From JAPUIN01 sp041580375 (lineage in GTDB: Bacteria; Acidobacteriota; Polarisedimenticolia; Gp22-AA2), in the NCBI GenBank assembly GCA_041580375.1, contig JBFGDZ010000063.1, positions 1 through 18,136 on the forward strand: a stretch of DNA of 18,136 bases, given 5' to 3'. Positions 8,940 through 16,410 of the stretch are shown in pieces. The notes below the pieces were generated by a model. That model made no database searches and was not told the DNA's origin. It saw only the letters and a program-made list of their open reading frames with translations. A program made the position numbers and the translations under genes. The stretch's first letter is position 1; each line of letters starts with the position of its first letter.

Positions 8940-9694
8940 CGGTCGGCCACATCCTCCTCGTCCACGCGCTCGACGTCGAGGGTCTCGCGCTCGCCCTCCT
9001 CGATCTGCTCCGCCGGCTTCTCCGCGGGGGTCCTCGCCCGGACGTTTCCACGCGTCTCGACGACCCGGTCCCCCTCGAGGACGTACGACACGCCCTCCGC
9101 CTCGTACGACCAGACCACGCGCCCGTCCCCCTCCTCGGTGCGGCTGTCCGGAAGGCCGAGGGCCCTGAGGATGCGGCCCCGATGGCTCGTCTCGCCGTGG
9201 CGATCGATCAGCGTCCTCACCTCGGCCCAGTCCGGATGGAAGCGCAGCGTGACGCTGGCGTGCACCTGCCGTCCCTTGCGCGCACGCCGCGAGATGTCGC
9301 GATCCTCGGGAACGCGGAAGCGGACGGCATCGAACGTCTCCGGATCGTAGAAGCGCAGGTAGTAATAGCGGAACTCCGGATCGACCGGGAAGGTGAACTC
9401 GAAGAAACCGTGCCCGTCCGTCGTCGTGCGGGTCTCCTCGAGGTCCTGGCTGCGCTTCTTGAGATTGAATTTCTCGATCGAGATGATCGTCCGCGCCTTC
9501 AGCAGCCGCACGGCGTGATCGGTCACCGGCGCGCCCTCCTCGTCGGTGACCTGGCCGCGCACGACGACCTCGCGGTCGGGGCCGGCGAACGCGGAGCCGG
9601 CCGCCCCTCCGACGAGCGCGGCCAGACCGATAGCCGCCAGACGCGCGGCGCCGCCCGGCGTCCGCGCGATGGATCGATCCCCGACCCTGCCCAT
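8936..9694 (-). CDS. Exported protein with carboxypeptidase-regulatory-like and BamE-like domains
   Basis: 252 residues from the ATG at 9694, preceded by a good ribosome site (GGGAAGG). The frame continues upstream through yajQ and lolA, but that part is antisense-style noise without matches. Residues 1-38 form a signal peptide or N-terminal anchor (Ala/Leu/Gly core ending SAFAG). Residues 43-128 look like a carboxypeptidase-regulatory (Ig-like beta) domain: VVVRGQVTDEEGAPV, then TTDGHGFFEF, then YYLRFYDPETFD. Residues 155-215 resemble the SmpA/BamE fold (ILRALGLPDSR, then VVWSYEAEGVSYVLEGDRVV), a module that often binds outer-membrane or lipid partners. The C-terminus is acidic and Glu/Asp-rich. 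It lies 8 bp after yajQ and overlaps the polyprenyl synthase start by 4 bp. The domain calls rest on remembered patterns; the function is unknown. Confidence 0.8.
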   Translation of the reverse strand: MGRVGDRSIARTPGGAARLAAIGLAALVGGAAGSAFAGPDREVVVRGQVTDEEGAPVTDHAVRLLKARTIISIEKFNLKKRSQDLEETRTTTDGHGFFEFTFPVDPEFRYYYLRFYDPETFDAVRFRVPEDRDISRRARKGRQVHASVTLRFHPDWAEVRTLIDRHGETSHRGRILRALGLPDSRTEEGDGRVVWSYEAEGVSYVLEGDRVVETRGNVRARTPAEKPAEQIEEGERETLDVERVDEEDVADR

Positions 9695-9702
9695 TCCTTC
9701 CC

Positions 9703-10194
9703 TCAACGGTAGTTGACGTACTGCATATCGATCGGGAGGGCCCGTTCCCGCAGGATGCGGATCGCCTCCTGCAGATCGTCCAGTTTCTTGCCGCGGACGC
9801 GCACCTGGTCCCCTTGGATCGAGGTCTGCACCTTGAGCTTGGACGCTTTCAGGATCTTCACGATCTCCCGCGCGTGGTCGATCGGTATCCCCTGCTGCAG
9901 GCGGACCTCCTGGCGGACCCTGCCGCCCGCGGCCGGCTGGGCCTTCTCGAACGTCAGGCCCTTCAGCGGCACCTTCCGGCTCGCCAGCTTCTGCGACAGG
10001 ATGTCGACCACCGATTTCAGTCGATAGTCGTCCTCCGCCTGCAGGATCAGCGCGTTCTCCTCTCTCCGGATCTCCGCGACGCTGCCGCGAAAATCGTACC
10101 GCTGGCCGATCTCCTTCGTGGCCTGCTGCACCGCGTTGTCCACTTCCTGAAGATCGATCTTGGATACGACGTCGAAGGAATGTTCGGACGCCAC
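9703..10194 (-). CDS. yajQ: YajQ family nucleotide-binding protein
   Basis: 163 residues from the GTG at 10194, the same length as E. coli YajQ. GGAGG sits just before this start (2 nt spacing, tight). An alternative in-frame GTG at 10212 has no ribosome site and would lie only about 6 nt from the predicted transcript start. The family signature is clear: SFDVVSKIDLQEVDNAV at the N-terminus, YDFRGS near 38, LKSVVDILSQKL, and the C-terminal KLDDLQEAI...YVNYR. YajQ proteins are small cytosolic two-domain proteins reported to bind nucleotides or tRNA, and in some Gram-negatives cyclic di-GMP. The gene leads an operon with the exported BamE-like protein and the polyprenyl synthase. It follows lolA after a 69-bp gap that contains its own promoter. 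Confidence 0.96.
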   Translation of the reverse strand: MASEHSFDVVSKIDLQEVDNAVQQATKEIGQRYDFRGSVAEIRREENALILQAEDDYRLKSVVDILSQKLASRKVPLKGLTFEKAQPAAGGRVRQEVRLQQGIPIDHAREIVKILKASKLKVQTSIQGDQVRVRGKKLDDLQEAIRILRERALPIDMQYVNYR

Positions 10195-10224
10195 ACGTCC
10201 TCCGGTTGGCACAGAAGGGGCGCC

Positions 10225-10254
10225 ATGTTAGCACTCCGCTTCCGGCGTTTGCAA
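10225..10254 (-). promoter_or_regulatory. Putative promoter of the yajQ operon
   Basis: On the minus strand, TTGCAA (10254-10249) and TAACAT (10230-10225) are separated by 18 bp. TAACAT is preceded by TGC, an extended -10. The predicted transcript start near 10218 leaves about 24 nt before the GTG at 10194 and fits poorly with a start at 10212. Confidence 0.45.
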
Positions 10255-10263
10255 GAACGACGC

Positions 10264-10953
10264 TCACGGGCGGACCTCCTGCAGGTCGATCCCCGGCGGG
10301 ACCACGAACCGGAACAGCGAATCCGGCAGCGTCTCGACCCTGCGGATGCGGCGGAAGCGGTAGATGACGCGGCCACCCAGCGCGTCCACGATGGTCAGGC
10401 CGCGGATGAGACCGTCGCGGCCGGCCACCACCAGGAGGTGCTCGTACTCCGCGTGCTCCGTCCGCGGCGTCAGGAGGAGCGGCCGGATCCCCCCGTCCCC
10501 GGGCGGCGGGCCCCAGGCGACCGTGAATTCGCTCCGCAGATCGATCCGTTCCTGCAGCAGCAGGGCCATCCCCTGCCCGGCGCGTTCCAGATCGAGCGGC
10601 GAGACGACCGCCTGCCGGTCCTCGGGGAGGTACAGGTAGGCGCGCTCGCCGTCGGCGACGGCGAGCTTGCCCTCCGGCTCCTCGTACTCCCACCGCATCC
10701 GCCCGGGCCGGAGCAGATAGACGGTTCCCCGCTCGGTGCGCGGCCCCGGAAGCCCCGGGGATTCGAGCGTCTGGGTGAACGCGGCGACGAGCCCCCTCGT
10801 GGAGGCGAGAGCCGACTCGACGCGCCGCGCGTGATCCGCGGCGTCCTCCGCACCGGCGGCGTCCGCGCCGGCGGCAGGGATCGCCGTCGCGAGCGCCAGG
10901 ATCGCGACCGGCAGGAGCCGCGGGGCGCGGGCGCGCCGTTCCGTTTCGATCAT
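10264..10953 (-). CDS. lolA: Outer-membrane lipoprotein carrier protein LolA
   Basis: 229 residues from the ATG at 10953, with GAGGG upstream. LolA is the periplasmic chaperone that takes lipoproteins from the LolCDE exporter and delivers them to the outer membrane. Residues 1-30 are a signal peptide (RRARAPRLLPVAILALA, then AIPAAGA). The mature protein has the LolA pattern: LVAAFTQTLESPG (55-67), RTERGTVYLLRPGRMRWEYE (72-91), then AYLYLPEDRQAVV. The C-terminal half is less conserved, as usual, and ends DSLFRFVVPPGIDLQEV. It is transcribed divergently from the SPFH/TPR gene; the 66-bp gap holds that gene's promoter, and I see no clear -10 box for lolA itself. LolB and LolCDE are not in view. 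Confidence 0.92.
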   Translation of the reverse strand: MIETERRARAPRLLPVAILALATAIPAAGADAAGAEDAADHARRVESALASTRGLVAAFTQTLESPGLPGPRTERGTVYLLRPGRMRWEYEEPEGKLAVADGERAYLYLPEDRQAVVSPLDLERAGQGMALLLQERIDLRSEFTVAWGPPPGDGGIRPLLLTPRTEHAEYEHLLVVAGRDGLIRGLTIVDALGGRVIYRFRRIRRVETLPDSLFRFVVPPGIDLQEVRP

Positions 10954-10980
10954 CGTTCCCTCGCGCCGCCCCCGTTCGCG

Positions 10981-11009
10981 TTGACACCCCGGGGGGGCTG
11001 CGGTAGACT
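10981..11009 (+). promoter_or_regulatory. Strong sigma70-type promoter, nearly leaderless
   Basis: A perfect -35, TTGACA (10981-10986), a 17-bp spacer, and a -10, TAGACT (11004-11009, 4 of 6). The transcript would start near 11016, only about 4 nt before the ATG at 11020. There is no Shine-Dalgarno sequence between the -10 and the ATG (CGCGCCCCGC). Confidence 0.65.
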
Positions 11010-11019
11010 CGCGCCCCGC

Positions 11020-12285
11020 ATGCCGCTCAAGAAGATCGTCGTGGGGATCGCGATCATCGCCGTGATCCTCGCCATCTGTTTCGTCTGGATTCCCGCGTCC
11101 GCGGTGCGCGAGTCGTACGGCGGCTCGGCCGTCGCGCTCCGCCGCGGGATCCATCTGCGCGTGCCACTCTATCATCGCATCCACCGGTACGACACCTCCC
11201 CGATCGTGATCGACGAGAGCGTCGAGATCGTCACGCGGGACAACGCGTCGTTCACCCTTCCCGTGCGGCTGACGGCGTGGCCGTCTCCCGGAGATCTGCT
11301 CACCTTCCACATGGCCTCGAGCGGGCGGGACGCCGAAACGTTCATCCGCGAGCGGGTCCGTGAGGCGCTGCAGCGGTCCGCGCGCGGACTGAACGCGGAT
11401 CAGCTGCTCACGGCCGACGTGGCCCGGCAGATCGTCCCCGCCCTCTCGGCCGATCTCATCGAGCGGGGGATCGCCGACGACGGCGTGGAGATCGCGCGCC
11501 CGGGGCCTCAGGTGACGCTGAACGCCGTGATCGACTACCTGGCCCGCAAGTTCCCGGCCTCCGCGCGCGATCTCGCCCGTTTCGCCCTGGAGGAGAACCC
11601 CGAGGAACCGCTCTATCACACCGCCATGGGCATCGTGCTCGAGGCGGACGGCCAGCGCGAGGGAGCGGAGCGCGCGTACCTGGACGCCCTGTTCCTCGAT
11701 CCGGCCTCGGTGGAGCCGATGAGCCGCCTGTATCTCATCTACCAGACGCGCAGGGACGCGGCTTCGGTGCGCCGCCTCGAGCGGCTCCTGATCGCGGCGC
11801 TGGATAAGAAGCCCGATTCGGCAATCCACCACCACTGGCTCGGGCAGCTCTACATGCGCCTGGGGAGGCTCGAGGAGGCGCGCACTGCGCTCGCGAATGC
11901 GGTCCGCATCGCTCCCGACGATCCCGAATATCTCATCAGTCTCGGCGGGCTGGAGATCCAGGCCGGGAGGCTCGACGAGGCTCGGGCGGCCCTCGAGGGG
12001 GCCCTCGAGAAGAGCCCCGGACACGCGCTGGCCCTGTTCAATCTCGGCGTCTCGTACGCCATCGAGGGCAGGATCGATCGGGCGATCGAGATCTTCCAGC
12101 AGGCGGAGCAGGCGGGCCAGCCGAGCCACGCCCTGCTGAACGCGCTGGCCCAGGCCTTCGAGGAAAAAAAAGATTTCGAGCGCGCCGCGGACTACCTGCG
12201 GCGATCGCTCGCGCTGCGCCCCGATCAGCCCGACCGGCGGGCGGCGCTGAAGCGGATCGAGGCCTCCCTCAAACCGCGGAAGTGA
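11020..12285 (+). CDS. Membrane-anchored SPFH/band-7-like and TPR fusion protein
   Basis: 421 residues from the ATG at 11020. Residues 4-24 form one membrane helix (IVVGIAIIAVILAICFVWI), probably an inner-membrane anchor with the rest in the periplasm. Residues 30-160 resemble a shortened SPFH/band-7 domain (prohibitin/flotillin/HflK-C fold): GIHLRVPLYHRIHRYDTSP, then VEIVTRDNASFTLPVRLTAW, then ETFIRERVREALQR. From about 195 to 405 there are five or six tetratricopeptide repeats with clear spacing (HHWLGQLYMRLGRLEEARTAL, then DPEYLISLGGLEIQAGRLDEA, then ALALFNLGVSYAIEGRIDRAI, then an EKKDFERAADYLRRSL repeat). SPFH domains scaffold membrane complexes and proteases, and TPRs bind proteins. The gene is divergent from lolA and its 3' end overlaps the DedA gene by 17 bp. 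The TPR and membrane calls are strong; SPFH is moderate. Confidence 0.85.
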   Translation: MPLKKIVVGIAIIAVILAICFVWIPASAVRESYGGSAVALRRGIHLRVPLYHRIHRYDTSPIVIDESVEIVTRDNASFTLPVRLTAWPSPGDLLTFHMASSGRDAETFIRERVREALQRSARGLNADQLLTADVARQIVPALSADLIERGIADDGVEIARPGPQVTLNAVIDYLARKFPASARDLARFALEENPEEPLYHTAMGIVLEADGQREGAERAYLDALFLDPASVEPMSRLYLIYQTRRDAASVRRLERLLIAALDKKPDSAIHHHWLGQLYMRLGRLEEARTALANAVRIAPDDPEYLISLGGLEIQAGRLDEARAALEGALEKSPGHALALFNLGVSYAIEGRIDRAIEIFQQAEQAGQPSHALLNALAQAFEEKKDFERAADYLRRSLALRPDQPDRRAALKRIEASLKPRK

Positions 12286-12886
12286 CGCGCCGCGATCGCC
12301 GGCGGCGGCGCCTCGCGCGCGCCACCGTGATCACCACGTAGATGGTGAGGAAGATGGCGATCCCCCAGACGTAGCGCCGGAAGTGCACCTGCACCTCGGC
12401 CCACGAATTGCCCAGGGACGACCCGGCCCAGGCGATGAGCGCCACCCAGAGAACGTTGCTGAGCGTGGAATAGAAGAGCACGCGCCGCCAGCCGAGCCGG
12501 CCGATCCCCGCCCCGTACAGAAACACGCCGCGCACGCCCGGGAGGAAGCGGTTGACGGCGACGAGGGGCGCCCCCCAGCGGGCGTAGCCGCGCTCGAGCC
12601 GCGCCAGCTCCTCGCGCGCCCACTCCGAGCGCAGGAAGAAATACGAGCGACCCAGCCGCGCGCCGAAGGCGTACGCGGTCGCGGCCCCCGCGACGCTCCC
12701 GGCCAGGCAGGCGGCGACCACCGCCGACAGCGGCAGCGCACCCGTGCCGGCGAAGAAACATGCGAACAGCATGGTCGAGTCCCCGGGCACCGGGGGAAAC
12801 ACGTACTCGAGCCAGGCGAGCAGGACGACCAGGCCGAGACCCGCCCAGGGATAGGCCTGGACCGCGTTCTGGATCGCCTCGCTCAT
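12269..12886 (-). CDS. DedA/VTT family integral membrane protein
   Basis: 205 residues from the ATG at 12886, 7 bp after the DUF4870 stop. No good ribosome site precedes it, so translational coupling is likely. DedA proteins are inner-membrane proteins needed for envelope integrity and proton-gradient homeostasis; some move undecaprenyl phosphate or other lipids across the membrane. Landmarks: the re-entrant motif around Glu27 (LEYVFPPVPGDS, 26-37), and the family signature NRFLPGVRGVFLYGAGIGRLGW (112-133) with Arg113 and Arg119. There are four or five hydrophobic segments and a very basic tail (RARRRRRRSRR). Its stop codon lies inside the 3' end of the convergent SPFH/TPR gene. Confidence 0.9.
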   Translation of the reverse strand: MSEAIQNAVQAYPWAGLGLVVLLAWLEYVFPPVPGDSTMLFACFFAGTGALPLSAVVAACLAGSVAGAATAYAFGARLGRSYFFLRSEWAREELARLERGYARWGAPLVAVNRFLPGVRGVFLYGAGIGRLGWRRVLFYSTLSNVLWVALIAWAGSSLGNSWAEVQVHFRRYVWGIAIFLTIYVVITVARARRRRRRSRRVTSAV

Positions 12887-12893
12887 GCCGGGA

Positions 12894-13274
12894 TCAGATC
12901 TTCTCGACCAGGTCGCCCAGGAACGGGATCGCCCAGCGCTCGCCGCGCATGGCCTTGATCACGCAGACGAGGGCCAGCGCCAGGTAGAGGAGGACCAGGT
13001 TGGCCAGCCCGAACGCGAACAGCCACGCGAACACCTTCGACAGCGTGGCCAGCACGGCGCCCAGGAAGATCACGGTGAGAAAGATGAGACAGGCGACGCC
13101 GCTGAGGATCAGTCCCTGCTTGGCGTGCCAGCGGACGTACTCGCGCTTGGTGACCATGAAGGGCACGAGAGCGAGCACCCACAGGTAGGAGAAGACCAGC
13201 ATGATGCGGGCCTCCTCGTCCAGATCCTCCGGGTGGACCTGGGCCTCCTCGCCTGCCAGAGGATCGGTCGCCAC
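12894..13274 (-). CDS. DUF4870 family small membrane protein
   Basis: 126 residues from the GTG at 13274, chosen because GGAGGGGGAG lies just upstream. An ATG ten codons earlier (13304) has no ribosome site. There are three hydrophobic segments at about 24-43, 55-78 and 82-107. Between the first two is TKREYVRWHAKQGLIL (42-57), the hallmark 'xFVRxHAKQxLxL' signature of DUF4870 (Tic20-like) proteins. The N-terminal tail is acidic (EEAQVHPEDLDEEA) and probably cytosolic. Function is unknown across the family. The gene forms an operon with the DedA gene and starts from a promoter overlapping that of mutS. Confidence 0.85.
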   Translation of the reverse strand: MATDPLAGEEAQVHPEDLDEEARIMLVFSYLWVLALVPFMVTKREYVRWHAKQGLILSGVACLIFLTVIFLGAVLATLSKVFAWLFAFGLANLVLLYLALALVCVIKAMRGERWAIPFLGDLVEKI

Positions 13275-13332
13275 GGCTCCCCCTCCGGCTCCCCGCGCCC
13301 GCATTCCGGGCTCAAGGGGGCCGTCGCGCTGT

Positions 13333-13362
13333 TTTATAATAGCCGCCCTCCCTCGAAGTCAA
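13333..13362 (-). promoter_or_regulatory. Putative promoter of the DUF4870-dedA operon
   Basis: On the minus strand, TTGACT (13362-13357; 5 of 6) and TATAAA (13338-13333; 5 of 6) are separated by 18 bp. The predicted transcript start near 13326 leaves about 50 nt to the GTG at 13274. The -10 shares its bases with the plus-strand TATAAT of mutS, and the -35 overlaps the mutS ribosome site. Confidence 0.5.
13335..13340 (+). promoter_or_regulatory. Consensus -10 box of the mutS promoter
   Basis: TATAAT at 13335-13340 is a perfect -10 in otherwise GC-rich DNA. The hexamer 17 bp upstream (TCAAGG) is a poor -35, so an activator may be involved. The transcript would start near 13347, 24 nt before the mutS ATG at 13371. 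A ribosome site AAGGAG lies at 13361-13366. Confidence 0.5.
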
Positions 13363-13370
13363 GGAGCCCT

Positions 13371-16046
13371 ATGAGCAGCCTCACGCCGATGCTCCGGCAG
13401 TACCAGAAGATCAAGGCGGAGCATCCGGACAGCATCCTCATGTTCCGGCTCGGCGACTTCTACGAGATGTTCTACGACGACGCCCGCGCGGCCTCGCAGG
13501 CCCTGTCGCTGACGCTCACGTCGCGGGGCCGTGGAACGCGCAACGAGGCTCCGATGTGCGGGGTGCCCTACCACGCCGCCGAAGGCTACATCGCCCGTCT
13601 CCTGCGCCGCGGCTATCGCGTGGCGATCTGCGATCAGGTGGAGGATCCGCGATCAGCGAAGGGGATCGTGAAGCGCGCCGTCACGCGCGTCGTGTCGCCG
13701 GGCACCATCACCGATCCGGCGCAGCTGCGGGCCCGGGAGCCGAACTACATCGCCGCCCTGCACGCGGGCGGCGATCCCGCCCGCGAACGGCCGGGCGACG
13801 GCTTCGGGTGCGCGTATCTCGATCTCTCCACGGGCGACCTCCGTCTCGCGGAGCATCGCGGGCCCCGCGCCCTGGAGTCCCTGCGCGAGCAGATCGCCTT
13901 CTACGCGCCGCGCGAGATCGTGCGCGCGGAGGGCCGGGACGTCGCCGCCCCGCCCGGGGGGAGCCCGGAGGACGGCCCGCTCCTGAGCGCCGCTCCGTCC
14001 TGGGCCTTCGCGCACGACACCGCCTACCGCACCCTCCTCGACTGCCTCAAGACCGCCTCGCTCGACGGCTTCGGCTGCGAGGGCCGGGACCTGGCGATCG
14101 CGGCGGCCGGCGCCCTGATCCACTATCTCCGGGAGACGCAGAAGGCCGACCTCCGTCACGTAACCCGCGTGACCTGGCACGACGCGGCGGACGGCCTGAT
14201 CCTCGATCCGACCACCCGCCGCATGCTGGAGATCGTGGAGAACGCGCGCGACGGGGGGATCGCCGGGACGCTCATCGAGATCCTCGACCGCACGGAGACG
14301 GCGATGGGCGGCCGGCTCCTGCGCGACTGGCTGCTGCGGCCCCTCCTGTCCGTCGAGCGCATCGACGAGCGCCTCGACGCCGTCGGCTTCCTCGTCGAAC
14401 GGCCGGCCGAGCGCGCCCGCCTGCGCGCGGAGCTGTCCCGGGTGCACGACCTCGAGCGGCTTCTGGCGCGCTGTTCCCTCGGCACCGCGAACGCGCGCGA
14501 TCTGATCGCGCTGCGCGACTCGCTCGCCGCGCTGCCGGGCATCGTCGAGATGGGGGTCGCGTTCACCGCCGGACCGCTCGCCCGTCTCGTCGGCGGCCTG
14601 GACGTCCTGGGCGACCTGCACGACCGTCTGGCCGCGTCGATCGCGGACGAGCCGGCCGCGACCCTGCGCGACGGGGGGATCCTGCGGGACGGCTTCAACG
14701 CGGAGCTCGACGACCTCCGCTCCGTCCGGCGCGAGGGGCACGCCTATCTCGCCGCCGTGGAGGCGCGAGAGCGATCGCGCACCGGCATCGCCTCGCTCAA
14801 GGTGCGCTACAACAAGGTGTTCGGCTACTACATCGAGATCAGCAACGCGAACCGCGATCGCGTCCCGCCCGACTACGACCGCAAGCAGACCCTGGTGGGG
14901 GCCGAGCGTTACATCACGCCCGAGCTGAAGGAGTACGAGGCGAAGGTCCTGACCGCCCAGGAGCGGATCGCCTCACTGGAGTACGACCTGTTCGCGGGCG
15001 TGCGCGACGAGGTCACGGCCGCCGCGCCCAGGCTGAAGACGACGGCCCGGGCCGTGGCGACACTGGACGCGTTCGGGTCGCTGGCGGAGGCGGCGGCCCT
15101 GAACGACTACGTCCGCCCCCGCGTGGAGGATTCGCTGCGCATCGCGATCCGCGACGGGCGGCACCCCGTCGTCGAGCGCGCTCTGAAGAGCGAGCGCTTC
15201 GTGCCGAACGACTGCGTCATGGACGCGGAGAGCGAACAGATCCTGATCCTCACGGGTCCGAACATGGGGGGCAAGTCGACCTACCTGAGACAGGTCGCCC
15301 TCGCCGTGCTGATGGCCCAGGCCGGCTCGTTCGTGCCGGCCTCCGAGGCCGCCATCGGCCTCGTCGATCGAATCTTCAGCCGCGTGGGCGCCTCGGACGA
15401 TCTGGCCCGCGGCCAGAGCACGTTCCTGGTGGAGATGAACGAGACCGCCAACATCCTCAACAACGCCTCGCGCCGCTCCCTCATCCTGCTCGACGAGGTC
15501 GGGCGCGGCACGTCCACCTTCGACGGCCTGTCGATCGCCTGGAGCGTCGCCGAGCACCTGCACGACAGGCCGGAGGTCGCCGCCCGCACCCTGTTCGCAA
15601 CCCACTACCACGAGCTGACCGAGCTGGCGCTGCTGAGGCCCCGCGTGAAGAATCTCACGATGGCCGTGCGCGAGTGGAACGACGGCATCGTCTTCCTGCG
15701 TCGCGTCGTGGAGGGGGCCGCCGATCGCTCCTACGGGATCCAGGTGGCCCGGCTGGCGGGCCTTCCGCCCGCCGTGCTCGAGCGGGCGCGGGAGATCCTC
15801 GCCAACCTGGAGCGCGACGAGCTGACCCGGGACGGCCGTCCCAAGCTGGCGCGGCACGAGGGGGGCGCGGGACCGGGCCGGGAGGGCGGCGTGGCGGGCG
15901 ATCCGGCCCGCCAGCTCGGCCTGTTCGCCCCGGAGGAGGATCCGCGGATCGAGGCGATCCGAAGCGCCCCGATCGATCGGATGACCCCGATCGAGGCGCT
16001 CAATTTTCTGTCGGAGATACAGAGGCGGCTGAAGGAGGAGGGCTGA
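13371..16046 (+). CDS. mutS: DNA mismatch repair protein MutS
   Basis: 891 residues from the ATG at 13371 with AAGGAG upstream; the open frame extends further 5' but without homology. MutS binds base mismatches and small loops, then recruits MutL. Full MutS1 architecture is present. The mismatch-reading Phe-X-Glu is in GDFYEMF (Phe30, Glu32). Connector, lever and clamp regions follow, with the conserved KVRYNKVFGYYIEI. The ATPase has Walker A GPNMGGKST (629-637), Walker B ILLDEVGRGTSTFDG, and the THYHEL switch. Near the C-terminus QLGLF is a canonical beta-clamp-binding pentapeptide, followed by a short helical tail (TPIEALNFLSEIQRRL) typical of the dimer/tetramer domain. Length is slightly above E. 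coli MutS (853). No mutL is nearby. It converges with the STAS gene at 16075. Confidence 0.98.
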   Translation: MSSLTPMLRQYQKIKAEHPDSILMFRLGDFYEMFYDDARAASQALSLTLTSRGRGTRNEAPMCGVPYHAAEGYIARLLRRGYRVAICDQVEDPRSAKGIVKRAVTRVVSPGTITDPAQLRAREPNYIAALHAGGDPARERPGDGFGCAYLDLSTGDLRLAEHRGPRALESLREQIAFYAPREIVRAEGRDVAAPPGGSPEDGPLLSAAPSWAFAHDTAYRTLLDCLKTASLDGFGCEGRDLAIAAAGALIHYLRETQKADLRHVTRVTWHDAADGLILDPTTRRMLEIVENARDGGIAGTLIEILDRTETAMGGRLLRDWLLRPLLSVERIDERLDAVGFLVERPAERARLRAELSRVHDLERLLARCSLGTANARDLIALRDSLAALPGIVEMGVAFTAGPLARLVGGLDVLGDLHDRLAASIADEPAATLRDGGILRDGFNAELDDLRSVRREGHAYLAAVEARERSRTGIASLKVRYNKVFGYYIEISNANRDRVPPDYDRKQTLVGAERYITPELKEYEAKVLTAQERIASLEYDLFAGVRDEVTAAAPRLKTTARAVATLDAFGSLAEAAALNDYVRPRVEDSLRIAIRDGRHPVVERALKSERFVPNDCVMDAESEQILILTGPNMGGKSTYLRQVALAVLMAQAGSFVPASEAAIGLVDRIFSRVGASDDLARGQSTFLVEMNETANILNNASRRSLILLDEVGRGTSTFDGLSIAWSVAEHLHDRPEVAARTLFATHYHELTELALLRPRVKNLTMAVREWNDGIVFLRRVVEGAADRSYGIQVARLAGLPPAVLERAREILANLERDELTRDGRPKLARHEGGAGPGREGGVAGDPARQLGLFAPEEDPRIEAIRSAPIDRMTPIEALNFLSEIQRRLKEEG

Positions 16047-16047
16047 C

Positions 16048-16068
16048 GCCGGGTCAGGGCGAACCGGC
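16048..16068. terminator. Weak hairpin between convergent mutS and STAS genes
   Basis: GCCGG (16048-16052) and CCGGC (16064-16068) could pair in the 28-bp gap between the two stop codons. The stem is only 5 bp and has no T-tract. I list it because of its position; evidence as a terminator is poor. Confidence 0.2.
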
Positions 16069-16074
16069 GACGGC

Positions 16075-16410
16075 TCAGAAGCTGGTCAGTGCCTCGCGCT
16101 CGTCGCGGAAGATCTCGAAGATCTCCTGCAGCCTCGTGAGGACGAGCAGATCCTGCACCTTGCCGCTGGGGTTGAGCAGCTTCAGAACGCTTCCCCGATC
16201 GCGCGCACGCTTGTAGCAGGCGACCAGCTCGCCGATGCCCGCGCTGTCCATGTAGGAAACGCCCTGCAGGTTCAGGAGGACGTTCTTGCGTCCCTCCTCG
16301 AGGAGGGCGTTGACCGTCTCGCGCAGTTTCAGGTCCCCCTCTCCGATGGTGATCTTCCCGGAGAGGTCCAGGACGGTGACCTTTCCGTGATGTCTGGCGG
16401 TCGTCTTCAT
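16075..16410 (-). CDS. STAS-domain anti-sigma factor antagonist (SpoIIAA/RsbV-like)
   Basis: 111 residues from the ATG at 16410, which overlaps the stop of the upstream kinase gene (ATGA, 16407-16410). The protein is a single STAS domain: VTVLDLSGKITIGEGDLKLR (11-30), then the phospho-site loop YMDSAGIGEL (53-62). Ser56 is the residue expected to be phosphorylated by the partner anti-sigma kinase. Unphosphorylated, such proteins bind the kinase and free its sigma factor or other client. The length is standard. The gene is co-translated with its likely partner kinase. No PP2C phosphatase or sigma factor is next to it, so the output is not visible here. Confidence 0.93.
   Translation of the reverse strand: MKTTARHHGKVTVLDLSGKITIGEGDLKLRETVNALLEEGRKNVLLNLQGVSYMDSAGIGELVACYKRARDRGSVLKLLNPSGKVQDLLVLTRLQEIFEIFRDEREALTSF

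Noticed and set aside
9814..11019. An upstream extension of the SPFH/TPR protein across lolA and yajQ.
   Set aside because: It is antisense to two confident genes. The promoter at 10981-11009 and the membrane helix both place the start at 11020.
13556..16216. An 886-codon plus-strand frame within mutS.
   Set aside because: It is a +1/+2 shadow of mutS, dominated by Arg, Gly and Pro.
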